DNA from: JAGVWT01 sp964538405
GTDB taxonomy: Archaea > Nanobdellota > Nanobdellia > Pacearchaeales > GW2011-AR1
Assembly (NCBI GenBank): GCA_964538405.1
Contig: CAZIET010000002.1
Coordinates: forward strand, 1-37,551
Direction: 5' to 3'
Length of the DNA: 37,551 nucleotides
Positions 1-5,941 of this stretch are shown piece by piece. The notes beneath the pieces were generated by a model. That model ran no database searches, had not been told where the DNA came from, and saw only the letters and a program-made list of their open reading frames with translations. The position numbers were made by a program, and so were the translations under genes. Within the stretch, counting starts at the first letter, position 1. Each line of letters opens with the position of its first letter.

Positions 1-27
1 AATACCAATTCTTAGTAATAATGTAAA

Positions 28-315
28 ATGAAAAAGATATTTTATACACCTCATTTAAAATTAAGATTAAATGTTAGAAAATTTCCCGAAAATTATCCAA
101 GATTAGTCTATAAAAATCCCGAGATGAAATTTTTTGACAATCTGGAGAAAAATAAAATAGCTGTAAAAAGACTTAAATATGGCAATGGCATTAGAAATAT
201 TATGATAGCTTATGAAGAAAATAAGGACAAAATCAGCATAATAACGATTCATCCGATTTCGGACGAAAAAATAATAAACAGAACCCTGAGTGGGAGATGG
301 ACAGAAGATGAATAA
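28..315 (+). CDS. DUF4258-like toxin-type protein (module A)
   Basis: A 95-residue protein resembling the DUF4258 family, whose members usually sit beside a DUF2283 gene and are suspected small toxins or RNases. What is seen: a basic N-terminal half, a central Tyr/Asn segment (VKRLKYGNGIRNIMIAYEE) and a C-terminal beta-strand run IISIITIHP-like (ISIITIHPIS), the usual end of the fold. Its stop lies 8 bases inside the next gene, so the two are translationally coupled. It is the first module of an array of six two-gene modules separated by direct repeats. Only 27 bases precede it, so its promoter is largely outside the window. Family assignment is by pattern and gene pairing; the toxin role is inference. 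Confidence 0.6.
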   Translation: MKKIFYTPHLKLRLNVRKFPENYPRLVYKNPEMKFFDNLEKNKIAVKRLKYGNGIRNIMIAYEENKDKISIITIHPISDEKIINRTLSGRWTEDE

Positions 316-505
316 AAAATATAACTATGATGCAGAATCAGATTCCCTTTTTATTAACCTTAAGGAAGGAGAAGAGGAGAGCTTTGAAGAAGTTGCTCCC
401 GGAATAAACATGGAGCTTGATAAAGATGGAGGGATTATAGGGATAGAAATTCTTAAGGCATCCCGTTTTATTAAGGATTTAAGGAAAGAGAATTTACCTG
501 TTTAA
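308..505 (+). CDS. DUF2283 family protein, probable antitoxin (module A)
   Basis: A 65-residue DUF2283 protein. The signature is clear: YNYDAESDSLFINLKEGE at the N-terminus, then a V-PGINMELDKDGGIIGIEIL core ending in ILKAS. DUF2283 proteins are small beta-rich proteins generally encoded next to DUF4258 genes and treated as putative antitoxins. I chose ATG 308 rather than an in-frame ATG at 290, because 308 begins exactly at the conserved N-terminus and overlaps the upstream stop by 8 bases, typical of a coupled pair. The stop at 503-505 is followed one base later by the first plus-strand direct repeat, leaving no spacer. Confidence 0.75.
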   Translation: MNKKYNYDAESDSLFINLKEGEEESFEEVAPGINMELDKDGGIIGIEILKASRFIKDLRKENLPV

Positions 506-506
506 A

Positions 507-614
507 AGGCAGAAATTCATTGAAAATTTAACAATTGAAAACCAAAATCTAAAAAATGAATTGGCAACATTGAAAAAATCCCTGTACAATCTTGGAGCAA
601 CTGAGTGGTGTTAG
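507..614 (+). repeat. Array repeat R1: orphan C-terminal tail ending GATEWC-stop
   Basis: First of six direct repeats, readable as one open frame from 507 to the stop TAG at 612-614. It encodes RQKFIENLTIENQNL, a degenerate middle (KNELATLKK), then SLYNLGATEWC. No start codon or body of a gene precedes it; the DUF2283 stop is at 503-505. It is the most divergent copy (Tyr replaces Cys in SLCNLG). The 14 bases from its stop codon (TAGAAATCAAATTA, 612-625) are the same after R6. Confidence 0.85.
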
Positions 615-675
615 AAATCAAATTAATCTAGCATAAATTCCACAATAAATTTATATAATTCTACTCTTAACTTAA

Positions 676-1278
676 ATGATGGAGAGTGGAAAAGGATATA
701 TTCTTGAAGGGGATACAATAGTGATAAATAGGGATTTGACGGGTCTTGATATGTTCCTGAAAAGTTTTCTTAACATCCTGAAAAAGCATTCTGATTATCT
801 TGTTGTAAGTGGGTATGTAAGCATCTCAACAGGAAGGACAAGAGGAACAGAGGATATTGATGTCCTTGTGCCGGCCATAGAAAAAGGGAAATTCTCTAAT
901 TTGTTCCATGATCTGCAAAAGAACGGCTTCTGGTGCTATCAAGGAGACGCAATAGGAGAAGTTTATCCATACATCAAAAATATGGACAGCATCAGATTTG
1001 CCAAAACCAATGAGATGTTTCCAAACATAGAATTCATCCCAATCAATAAATTAAGGAAGGCAAAATATTTTGAGTTTACACATCCCCAGAATGCAAAAGT
1101 AAAGGATTTTGAATTCAAAATTCCACCAATTGAATTTGAGATACTATACAAAGAAATAATCTTGAAAGGAAAGAAAGACATTGAAGATGCCCAACATCTA
1201 AGGACATTTTTTTCAGATATGTTAAAAAAAGAAAGATTTAAAGAATATGAAAAAATAATAAGGGAAGAGTTAAAATGA
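676..1278 (+). CDS. AbiEii/DUF6036-like nucleotidyltransferase (module B)
   Basis: A 200-residue protein with a nucleotidyltransferase signature: SGYVSI (about residues 45-50) followed by RTRGTEDIDVLVP (54-66). The D-I-D pair would bind metal, as in AbiEii-type and related toxin nucleotidyltransferases that modify RNA or proteins. A second conserved-looking segment, FEILYKEIILKGKKDIEDAQHL, matches the helical region where such proteins read (K)xKDxxD. It overlaps the next gene by 4 bases (ATGA). A TATA-like box (TTTATATAAT, 650-659) lies about 25 bp upstream of the start, implying a leaderless transcript; a second ATG at 679 is equally possible. Function as a toxin is inferred from position in an array of toxin-antitoxin-like pairs. 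Confidence 0.7.
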   Translation: MMESGKGYILEGDTIVINRDLTGLDMFLKSFLNILKKHSDYLVVSGYVSISTGRTRGTEDIDVLVPAIEKGKFSNLFHDLQKNGFWCYQGDAIGEVYPYIKNMDSIRFAKTNEMFPNIEFIPINKLRKAKYFEFTHPQNAKVKDFEFKIPPIEFEILYKEIILKGKKDIEDAQHLRTFFSDMLKKERFKEYEKIIREELK

Positions 1279-1484
1279 AACCTATGAATAATTTGGATTA
1301 TGTTAAGGTGTATTCCAAGAAAATGAGACTTGATAAGAGTTTGTTTGATCAGCAAAAAAGGCTTATTGAAGATCAATTAAAATCCAGTTCATCTTTGTTT
1401 AGAGAAATGTTTAAAAATAAGGATTTTAAACTGAACGCGAGAAAATATCTGAAAAGTGTTGGGTTAATAAAAACCAAGATCTAA
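1275..1484 (+). CDS. Small unknown partner of the nucleotidyltransferase (module B)
   Basis: A 69-residue, strongly basic, helical protein with no family I recognise. Its ATG overlaps the upstream stop (ATGA), so it is co-translated with the nucleotidyltransferase and is probably its partner or antitoxin (inference). Its 3' end is unusual: the last codons and the stop (ATC TAA, 1479-1484) lie inside the array repeat R2 and are read in a different frame from that of the repeat. The current C-terminus (about IKTKI) is therefore made of repeat DNA, so the gene was either truncated or extended when the repeat junction formed. In the other copies this stretch encodes ENQDLKN. Confidence 0.5.
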   Translation: MKPMNNLDYVKVYSKKMRLDKSLFDQQKRLIEDQLKSSSSLFREMFKNKDFKLNARKYLKSVGLIKTKI

Positions 1485-1546
1485 AAAACGACAATTTTGC
1501 AATGAAACAATCCCTGTGCAATCTTGGAGCAACTGAGTGGTGCTGA
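1469..1546 (+). repeat. Array repeat R2: tail ending GATEWC-stop
   Basis: Second direct repeat, open from about 1469 to TGA at 1544-1546, encoding KNQDLKNDNFAMKQ then SLCNLGATEWC. Its left end is truncated relative to R3-R5 and is overlapped by the end of the 69-residue gene. From the GAC at 1490 to the stop it differs from R4 at only 2 of 57 bases. It lies at a convergent junction: module B runs into it from the left and the minus-strand module C ends 16 bases to its right. Confidence 0.85.
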
Positions 1547-1562
1547 ATTGAGTTTAAAGGAA

Positions 1563-1922
1563 TTACTCTTTAATGCGAAATCCAAAAGAGGAAACAATGA
1601 AAAGTTTACCTTTAAACTCTGCTGGTTTAACTTTATCAAACAATTTTAAAAGAGATAAAAAGAGCACATCAATTTTTGGAGGATGTATGTCCATGAAAAT
1701 TATACCTGGGTGTTCTTTTGGAGGAAATAACCTCCTGTTAATGAAATGTTTGTCAAAAGTCAGCATTATCCTTGATTTTTCTTTTGCTATTTTTGAGATT
1801 TGTCTGTCTGTTGAACCTAAAGGGACAATATTAACATTAAATCCTTTCTGCCTTAACAATTCAGTTAGCTTGGCCGGGACGTTTTCATCAGAAAGAAGGT
1901 TTGGCTTATCGGAATAAAACAT
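1563..1922 (-). CDS. DUF5615 PIN-like toxin (module C)
   Basis: A 119-residue DUF5615 protein, the PIN-like nuclease family usually paired with DUF433 antitoxins. Seen: the N-terminal acidic motif LLSDENVP (D12, E13), the switch LGSTDRQISKIAKEKSRIML, then TFDKHF, the second acidic cluster, and a C-terminal strand LFIVSSFGFRIKE. Members of this family are thought to be ribonucleases; activity here is not shown. The start overlaps the end of the DUF433 gene by 17 bases, so the two are one minus-strand operon. A second, divergent copy of the same module (D) lies in the opposite orientation just beyond repeat R3. Confidence 0.8.
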   Translation of the reverse strand: MFYSDKPNLLSDENVPAKLTELLRQKGFNVNIVPLGSTDRQISKIAKEKSRIMLTFDKHFINRRLFPPKEHPGIIFMDIHPPKIDVLFLSLLKLFDKVKPAEFKGKLFIVSSFGFRIKE

Positions 1923-2142
1923 ATTTTTCGTCCTCTACAAGTTTGGAGGCATGGCTCAAAACAGATAAAACAGCTTTCCTACTAATCTGTGGAAAATAAT
2001 CTTTTATAATCTCATCAACAGTTACCCCACCTGCAAGCAACTCCAATACTTGCCAAATCATAATCCTTGTTCCCTTAAATACGGGTTTTCCCTCACAGAC
2101 TTCACTATCTGCAACAATATATTCATTTATTTCTACTCTCAT
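1906..2142 (-). CDS. DUF433 family antitoxin (module C)
   Basis: A 78-residue DUF433 protein: GKPVFKGTRIMIWQVLELLAG (the family signature GKPVIKGTR), then DEIIKDYFPQISRKAVLSVLSHA. It has a helix-turn-helix-like fold and is the usual antitoxin of DUF5615. It is first in the minus-strand operon. A TATA-like ATTTAAATA (complement of about 2164-2173) sits some 25 bp before the ATG, so the transcript is probably leaderless and likely autoregulated (inference from family behaviour). Compared with module D, only the GKPV.KGTR core is closely shared, so the two copies are old relatives, not a recent duplication. Confidence 0.82.
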   Translation of the reverse strand: MRVEINEYIVADSEVCEGKPVFKGTRIMIWQVLELLAGGVTVDEIIKDYFPQISRKAVLSVLSHASKLVEDEKYVLFR

Positions 2143-2201
2143 AAAATAATAATATTGCGGAACTATTTAAATTTTTGTAATGTCTTTTCTACAAAATCCT
2201 C

Positions 2202-2336
2202 CAAGAACAGCAAAAATTCATTAAAAATCTTACAATAAAAAACAAAGATTTGAAATTAAACATCACAATTTTAATGAAAGACAATGCTGCAATGAAACAA
2301 TCTTTATGTAATCTTGGAGCGAGTGAGTGGTGCTAG
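2202..2336 (+). repeat. Array repeat R3: tail ending GASEWC-stop
   Basis: Third direct repeat, open from 2202 (Q-E-Q-Q-K-F-I) to TAG at 2334-2336, ending SLCNLGASEWC. It carries an 8-codon insertion relative to R4 and R5 (LNITILMK before DNAAMKQ). From 2280 onward it matches R5 at 68 of 69 bases, and the match continues past the stop codon. It lies between two divergently transcribed modules (C and D). Confidence 0.88.
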
Positions 2337-2350
2337 AAAAGCTTAAATAT
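2337..2350 (+). promoter_or_regulatory. Promoter abutting R3 (TATA box for module D)
   Basis: The bases GAAAAGCTTAAATA follow the R3 stop codon directly. CTTAAATAT is TATA-like and is centred about 25 bp upstream of ATG 2371. The same sequence follows R5 in front of module F, so repeat and promoter move or were copied as one unit. Confidence 0.65.
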
Positions 2351-2370
2351 TCTAAGAGCGTTTAGTGAAT

Positions 2371-2601
2371 ATGGGAAATATTATTGTGAATGAAAAAATA
2401 AGGCACGGAAAACCGGTAATAAAAGGAACAAGGGTAACTGTGGATGAAATATTAGGGGCATTAATAGGTGGAATGTCTTATGAAGAGATAGAGCGAGAAT
2501 ATGGGGTAATAAAAGAGGACATAATTGCAACAATAGAATACGCAGCTTCTTTAATTAAGGGTGAAGAAGTGCACAAGTTCAAGGATAAATTACCTGTCTA
2601 A
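2371..2601 (+). CDS. DUF433 family antitoxin (module D)
   Basis: A 76-residue DUF433 protein: GKPVIKGTRVTVDEILGALIG is the family signature, followed by SYEEIEREYGVIKEDIIATIEYAASLI. I chose ATG 2371 over an in-frame GTG at 2365, because the promoter TATA box at 2342-2350 sits about 25 bp from 2371, the spacing seen across the window. It is followed one base after its stop by the DUF5615 gene. The C-terminal tail (HKFKDKLPV) resembles that of many such antitoxins, which end in a short toxin-binding peptide; that role is inference. Confidence 0.83.
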   Translation: MGNIIVNEKIRHGKPVIKGTRVTVDEILGALIGGMSYEEIEREYGVIKEDIIATIEYAASLIKGEEVHKFKDKLPV

Positions 2602-2602
2602 A

Positions 2603-2959
2603 ATGAAGTTTTTCCTTGATGCAAATATACCTAACTCTTCAACTGGTATTTTCAAAGAACTTAATTATGACGTCCAACATGCAAGAGATATTGGCATGGC
2701 TAATTCTTTAGATAGTGAAATAATTAATTATTCTACAAAAAACAAGCGAATTTTGGTTACTAAGGATTTAGATTTTGGCAACATACTAAATTACCCAGTA
2801 AAATCGCATGTAGGAGTTATAATTTTAAGACTTCCTTTTTATTACAATGCAAAACAAATCAATAGGGTTTTACTAAATTTCCTCATGATAGTTAAAGAAA
2901 AAGAAATTAAAAATTCTGTTACTATTTTAGAAATTGGGAGATATAGGACACGAAAATGA
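2603..2959 (+). CDS. DUF5615 PIN-like toxin (module D)
   Basis: A 118-residue DUF5615 protein: MKFFLDANIP (first acidic site), ELNYDVQHARDIGMANSLDSEI, then RILVTKDLDFGNIL (second acidic cluster D-x-D-F) and HVGVIILRLP. These are the classic PIN-like motifs of the family, with a third region near the C-terminus. The start at 2603 is one base after the DUF433 stop. It ends with a TGA at 2957-2959 that directly abuts an ATG (2960) in frame with repeat R4. Thus the toxin 3' end and the repeat are fused base to base. Confidence 0.82.
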   Translation: MKFFLDANIPNSSTGIFKELNYDVQHARDIGMANSLDSEIINYSTKNKRILVTKDLDFGNILNYPVKSHVGVIILRLPFYYNAKQINRVLLNFLMIVKEKEIKNSVTILEIGRYRTRK

Positions 2960-3094
2960 ATGCGTCCGTTTCGACAAATTCAAGAACAGCAAAAATTCAT
3001 TGAAAATCTTACAATAGAAAACCAGAATTTGAAAAAAGACAATGCTGCAATGAAACAATCCCTGTGCAATCTTGGAGCAACTGAGTGGTGCTGA
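2960..3094 (+). repeat. Array repeat R4: tail ending GATEWC-stop
   Basis: Fourth direct repeat. The open frame starts with an ATG at 2960 (MRPFRQIQEQQKFIENL...) and ends SLCNLGATEWC with TGA at 3092-3094, so it could be read as a 44-residue peptide. Homology to the other copies starts clearly at 2981 (QEQQ). It sits at a convergent junction between module D and minus-strand module E, whose PIN gene ends 4 bases to the right. Confidence 0.88.
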
Positions 3095-3098
3095 GAAA

Positions 3099-3515
3099 TT
3101 ATAAACTTTCAAAAGTATCTAATAGCTCCCTTGGAGAAATTATCCTGACCCTATTCTGCTTTTTGAGGCCCTTATCCCCTGAGAATATTGGGCACTTTAA
3201 CTTTAACGCAAGCGCCAGATAAGGTGCATCCTTAAAATTTAGTTTAAATGCCTCTTGCAATTTATCGGCAAACTCTGAAGAATGGACTACTACAATTTGC
3301 TCTTTTATGAAAGATAGTATCTCCAAAACATCTCTTTTTGGCAATTTTGTTTCATTTAGAATTCTTGTCATTTTGGAATCAAGTTCGGAAAACATAAATT
3401 CGGGAGATACAAATTCAAATTTTCTGAACAATTTATTTTTCTCAAATATCTCGAAACTATTGCCCCTATTTACAAGGGCTGAAAAGATCACATTCACATC
3501 AACTACGATCAGCAT
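3099..3515 (-). CDS. PIN-domain toxin (module E)
   Basis: A 138-residue PIN-domain protein, expected to be a Mg-dependent ribonuclease of the VapC type. The acidic site is visible: VVDVNVIFSAL (D6), a Glu in MFSELDS, DAPYLALAL (about residue 97) and the final SGDKGL. It follows the antitoxin gene by 12 bases on the minus strand. Its stop codon lies 4 bases beyond repeat R4. Sequence is distinct from the module F PIN protein apart from the catalytic motifs. Confidence 0.82.
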   Translation of the reverse strand: MLIVVDVNVIFSALVNRGNSFEIFEKNKLFRKFEFVSPEFMFSELDSKMTRILNETKLPKRDVLEILSFIKEQIVVVHSSEFADKLQEAFKLNFKDAPYLALALKLKCPIFSGDKGLKKQNRVRIISPRELLDTFESL

Positions 3516-3527
3516 TTATACCCATCC

Positions 3528-3758
3528 TTATGACTTTGATAATCGCTCGTATCTTCTTGCAAGGGAAAGATTTATTTCATCAGACAATTCATCAGCTTTT
3601 TCTTCTGTTAATTTTGACTTGGAAACATTCTGCTTTGCTCGTGCTATTCTCTCTAATTCTTCGTTTATTTTCCTTGCTATAACTAACTGCCAGTTTATTT
3701 TTTTAGACATGGCAAGTTCTTTCAGTTCATCAGGTATCTTTACTCTTATCTCTACCAT
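3528..3758 (-). CDS. VapB-like antitoxin (module E)
   Basis: A 76-residue protein starting MVEIRVKIPDELKELA, the beta strand and first helix of a ribbon-helix-helix DNA-binding domain, followed by a long charged helix (IARKINEELERIAR) and a C-terminal region that would bind the toxin. It is the first gene of a minus-strand operon with the PIN toxin and probably represses its own promoter (family behaviour, not shown here). An A/T-rich region and repeat R5 lie upstream. Confidence 0.72.
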   Translation of the reverse strand: MVEIRVKIPDELKELAMSKKINWQLVIARKINEELERIARAKQNVSKSKLTEEKADELSDEINLSLARRYERLSKS

Positions 3759-3798
3759 GTGGAGTTCAAGCCTAAAAACTATATAAATCTTTTCTTAA

Positions 3799-3951
3799 TG
3801 CTACGACAGGTTTGCTCCTGTTTTGACGGAAGCTATACAGGAACAGCAGCAATTCATTGAAAATTTAACAATTGAAAATCAAGATTTGAAAAATGATAAT
3901 GCTGCAATGAAACAATCTTTATGTAATCTTGGAGCGAGTGAGTGGTGCTAG
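3799..3951 (+). repeat. Array repeat R5: longest tail copy, S74-like, ending GASEWC-stop
   Basis: Fifth and longest direct repeat. Its frame is open from just after a TAA at 3796-3798 to TAG at 3949-3951. It encodes YDRFAPVLTEAIQEQQQF, a coiled-coil stretch IENLTIENQDLKNDN, then AAMKQSLCNLGASEWC. The first part resembles the end of tail-fibre/peptidase S74 intramolecular chaperone domains, which typically finish Y-x-x-L/F-x-P-L-L-x-x-A-I-x-E-Q-Q followed by a trimeric coiled coil. It identifies the origin of all six repeats. Divergent modules E and F flank it. Confidence 0.88.
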
Positions 3952-3965
3952 AAAAGCTTAAATAA
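3952..3965 (+). promoter_or_regulatory. Promoter abutting R5 (TATA box for module F)
   Basis: GAAAAGCTTAAATA follows the R5 stop codon directly and is identical to the segment after R3. The TATA-like core CTTAAATA is centred about 25-27 bp upstream of ATG 3986. Confidence 0.65.
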
Positions 3966-3985
3966 AAGCAGACTTATGATTAATC

Positions 3986-4219
3986 ATGGAAACAATTATT
4001 AAGATTCCGAAAGAACTAGAAACTGACTTAAGGAGGTTTGTTCATGAGCTTGGGTTTAGTGGAGACTCTGAGTTTGTTGAGGAAGCTGTAAAGGATAAAG
4101 TTCTGGAGTTAAAAAGGAAGGAATTTTTTAAAGTCAGCGACAAAATTGCACAGGCACTTAACGGAAAAGGAATTAATCACAGAGAAATGCTGGAAGATTT
4201 TGAAAAATCTAGAGAATGA
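3986..4219 (+). CDS. Ribbon-helix-helix-type antitoxin (module F)
   Basis: A 77-residue protein starting METIIKIPKELETDLRRFV, a strand plus helix typical of ribbon-helix-helix antitoxins, then GDSEFVEEAVKDKVLELKRK and a charged C-terminal half. Its stop overlaps the PIN start (ATGA at 4216-4219). TATA box at 3957-3964, so the mRNA is probably leaderless. Role inferred from the coupled PIN gene. Confidence 0.75.
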   Translation: METIIKIPKELETDLRRFVHELGFSGDSEFVEEAVKDKVLELKRKEFFKVSDKIAQALNGKGINHREMLEDFEKSRE

Positions 4220-4611
4220 AAATCAAGATTGCAGTGGATGCGACACCAATTGTTTCTGCGTTAATAGGTGGTGTGAGTAGAAGTGTTTTATTTAACCGCA
4301 GATTTGAATTTATCTCAACAGAATATACTTTTGAAGAAGTAAAAAAATATACTGGAATAATATCCAAAAAATCAGGGGTTAGTGCAGATGAAGTTAGAAA
4401 GGCATTAAACTTTCTTCCAATCAGGGTATATCCAAAAAAGCACTATAAAAAAGATATTCAAAAAGCCAATAAAATTATCGGTAAAATAGACAAAAAAGAT
4501 GCTGATATCTTAGCTTTAGGCCTTAAAGAAAAATGCCATATTTGGAGTGAAGATAAAGATTTCAGGAACAATAAAGAAATAATGTTAATAAGAACTAAAG
4601 ATTTAATCTGA
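4216..4611 (+). CDS. PIN-domain toxin (module F)
   Basis: A 131-residue PIN-domain protein. Acidic residues are placed as in VapC-like nucleases: KIAVDATPIVSALIG (D8), an E in TFEEVKKY (about 41), DKKDADILALGL (about 97-99) and SEDKDF (about 114). Start overlaps the antitoxin stop by 4 bases. It is the last module of the array; the final repeat R6 follows after 63 bases. Confidence 0.83.
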   Translation: MKIKIAVDATPIVSALIGGVSRSVLFNRRFEFISTEYTFEEVKKYTGIISKKSGVSADEVRKALNFLPIRVYPKKHYKKDIQKANKIIGKIDKKDADILALGLKEKCHIWSEDKDFRNNKEIMLIRTKDLI

Positions 4612-4674
4612 ATATTAAAAATAATCTGGGATAAGGATGGAAAAGAATAAAGAAATAACATAAATAACTTTGCG

Positions 4675-4734
4675 AACGACAATCCTGCAATGAAACAATC
4701 TTTATGCCAATTGGGAGCAGCTGAATGGTGCTAG
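4675..4734 (+). repeat. Array repeat R6: shortest tail copy, ending GAAEWC-stop
   Basis: Sixth and last direct repeat, open from about 4675 to TAG at 4732-4734, encoding NDNPAMKQSLCQLGAAEWC. Left part is missing or unrecognisable. The bases from its stop codon (TAGAAATCAAATTA) are shared with R1, so R1 and R6 form a subtype. No further copy is seen to the right in this window. Confidence 0.8.
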
Positions 4735-4803
4735 AAATCAAATTAGTTTGGATTGATTATTATAATAGAAAACCTTTTTATTCTTCCTTTATTTAATTAT
4801 TGA

Positions 4804-5880
4804 ATGAAAAGGGCGTGTATAATTTTGTTTTTGATTTTTCTTCCATTAGTGGATGCAGATGTTGTTTCTGTAAATTCAGGGGGAAGTTCTGGGGTCGTTG
4901 TAAGCTCTAATTCAATTATAGAAGGGTTTTTTACCAACTTATCTTTATGCGGAAATTCTTACACTGAAATAGGAGAGCAATGCGATGACGGAAACACAAA
5001 TAACGGAGACGGATGTTCAAGTTCTTGTTTGACCGAAGCAACTACCACTACTACAACAGGTGCTGATGCTGGGGGCGGGGGAGGTGGAAGTGGCGGAAGT
5101 GGTTCATCTTCACCATTAATTACTGCAAAAGACCTATTTGTTGATCCTCCAGAGTTGAGCATAATTGTGGTAAAAGGGGTGGAAGAACACACAGAAATAA
5201 TTTTTATTAACAAAGGTGATCTTCCCCTGCAAATTGCAATGGAAATTAGCGGTGATGACATAAAAAGTGTGTTGACAAGTGAAGAAAACCTGTTCTCACT
5301 TAATCCTGGGCAGCAAAAAGTTCTGATTTTAAAAGTCAATGTGCAGTCTGAGGAACTTCTTACTGGGAAAATAATAGTAAAGTATTCCGGATTTACGAAA
5401 GAAATTCCTGTTGTAATAGCGCCCCAATCGGAAAATTTTCTTTTTGATATATCTGTTTTTTTGGGAAGCGCGTTTAAGAAAATAATTGCCGGAAACAAGC
5501 TTGATGCCCAATTTAATTTATTGGAAGTTAATGTAAAAGAAAAAGTAGATGTTACTGCTACATATGTCATAAAAGATTTTGACGGGAACAAGCATTACGA
5601 GTCAAGTGAAACTTTCTTTGTGCTGGGAGAAAAGACTTATTATAAGGAGTTTCCTACTGAAACGCTGCCTGCCGGAAGGTATGTTCTGGGATTTGAAATT
5701 GTTTATCCCCAGGCCTTTGCAGTTTCATCGGCTACTTTCGAGGTTGTTGATCCATTGAAATTTAATTACAAGTTTTTGATTATAGGGATAACAATTCTTG
5801 GGACAGTGGTTGTTTTATGGTTGGCAAAAAGAATTTTTTTCAGGAATGCTGATGAAAAACAGCAAGGTTTAAATGGTTAA
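4804..5880 (+). CDS. Membrane-anchored surface protein with DUF4215 Cys-rich motif
   Basis: A 358-residue predicted exported protein. An N-terminal signal peptide (residues 1-18, KRACIILFLIFLPLVDA) precedes a Ser-rich stretch and a DUF4215-type (Myxococcus Cys-rich) motif, CGNSYTEIGEQCDDGN then NGDGCSSSC. A Thr/Gly/Ser-rich linker (about 82-105), beta-sandwich domains (to about 315) and a C-terminal membrane helix (FLIIGITILGTVVVLWLA) with a basic tail follow. It should sit outside the cell, anchored at the C-terminus. Its last beta domain is clearly homologous to that of the protein at 6897-8066 (D-x-x-GN, then AGRYVLGFEIVYPQ against EGQYVFSAVIKYRS). TATA box CTTTTTATTC at 4774-4783. Ligand unknown. 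Confidence 0.75.
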   Translation: MKRACIILFLIFLPLVDADVVSVNSGGSSGVVVSSNSIIEGFFTNLSLCGNSYTEIGEQCDDGNTNNGDGCSSSCLTEATTTTTTGADAGGGGGGSGGSGSSSPLITAKDLFVDPPELSIIVVKGVEEHTEIIFINKGDLPLQIAMEISGDDIKSVLTSEENLFSLNPGQQKVLILKVNVQSEELLTGKIIVKYSGFTKEIPVVIAPQSENFLFDISVFLGSAFKKIIAGNKLDAQFNLLEVNVKEKVDVTATYVIKDFDGNKHYESSETFFVLGEKTYYKEFPTETLPAGRYVLGFEIVYPQAFAVSSATFEVVDPLKFNYKFLIIGITILGTVVVLWLAKRIFFRNADEKQQGLNG

Positions 5881-5902
5881 ACAATTCTGTTGTGTAGCAA
5901 CA

Positions 5903-5941
5903 TTTATATAGCATTATACATTTAAATGTATCACATGATAC
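5903..5941. promoter_or_regulatory. Promoter with two overlapping palindromes before the wHTH-nucleotidyltransferase
   Basis: TATA box TTTATATA at 5903-5910 is followed by a perfect 14-bp palindrome TACATTTAAATGTA (5917-5930) and an overlapping GTATCA-CA-TGATAC (5928-5941) that covers the start codon. Palindromes between a TATA box and the start are classic archaeal repressor sites, so autoregulation by the winged-helix gene product is plausible (inference). Confidence 0.55.

Noticed and set aside
507..4734. CRISPR array
   Set aside because: The six repeats are 60-150 bp, unevenly spaced by whole genes, and encode a protein tail; no short regular spacers or cas genes.
507..4734. Integron attC sites or a diversity-generating retroelement
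   Set aside because: No integrase or reverse transcriptase in the window, repeats lack attC-like folding, and differences between copies are mostly synonymous, not adenine-directed.
4959..5591. Long minus-strand open frame opposite the DUF4215 surface protein
   Set aside because: It is the antisense shadow of a gene with a signal peptide, Cys-rich motif and membrane helix; its own translation is low-complexity.
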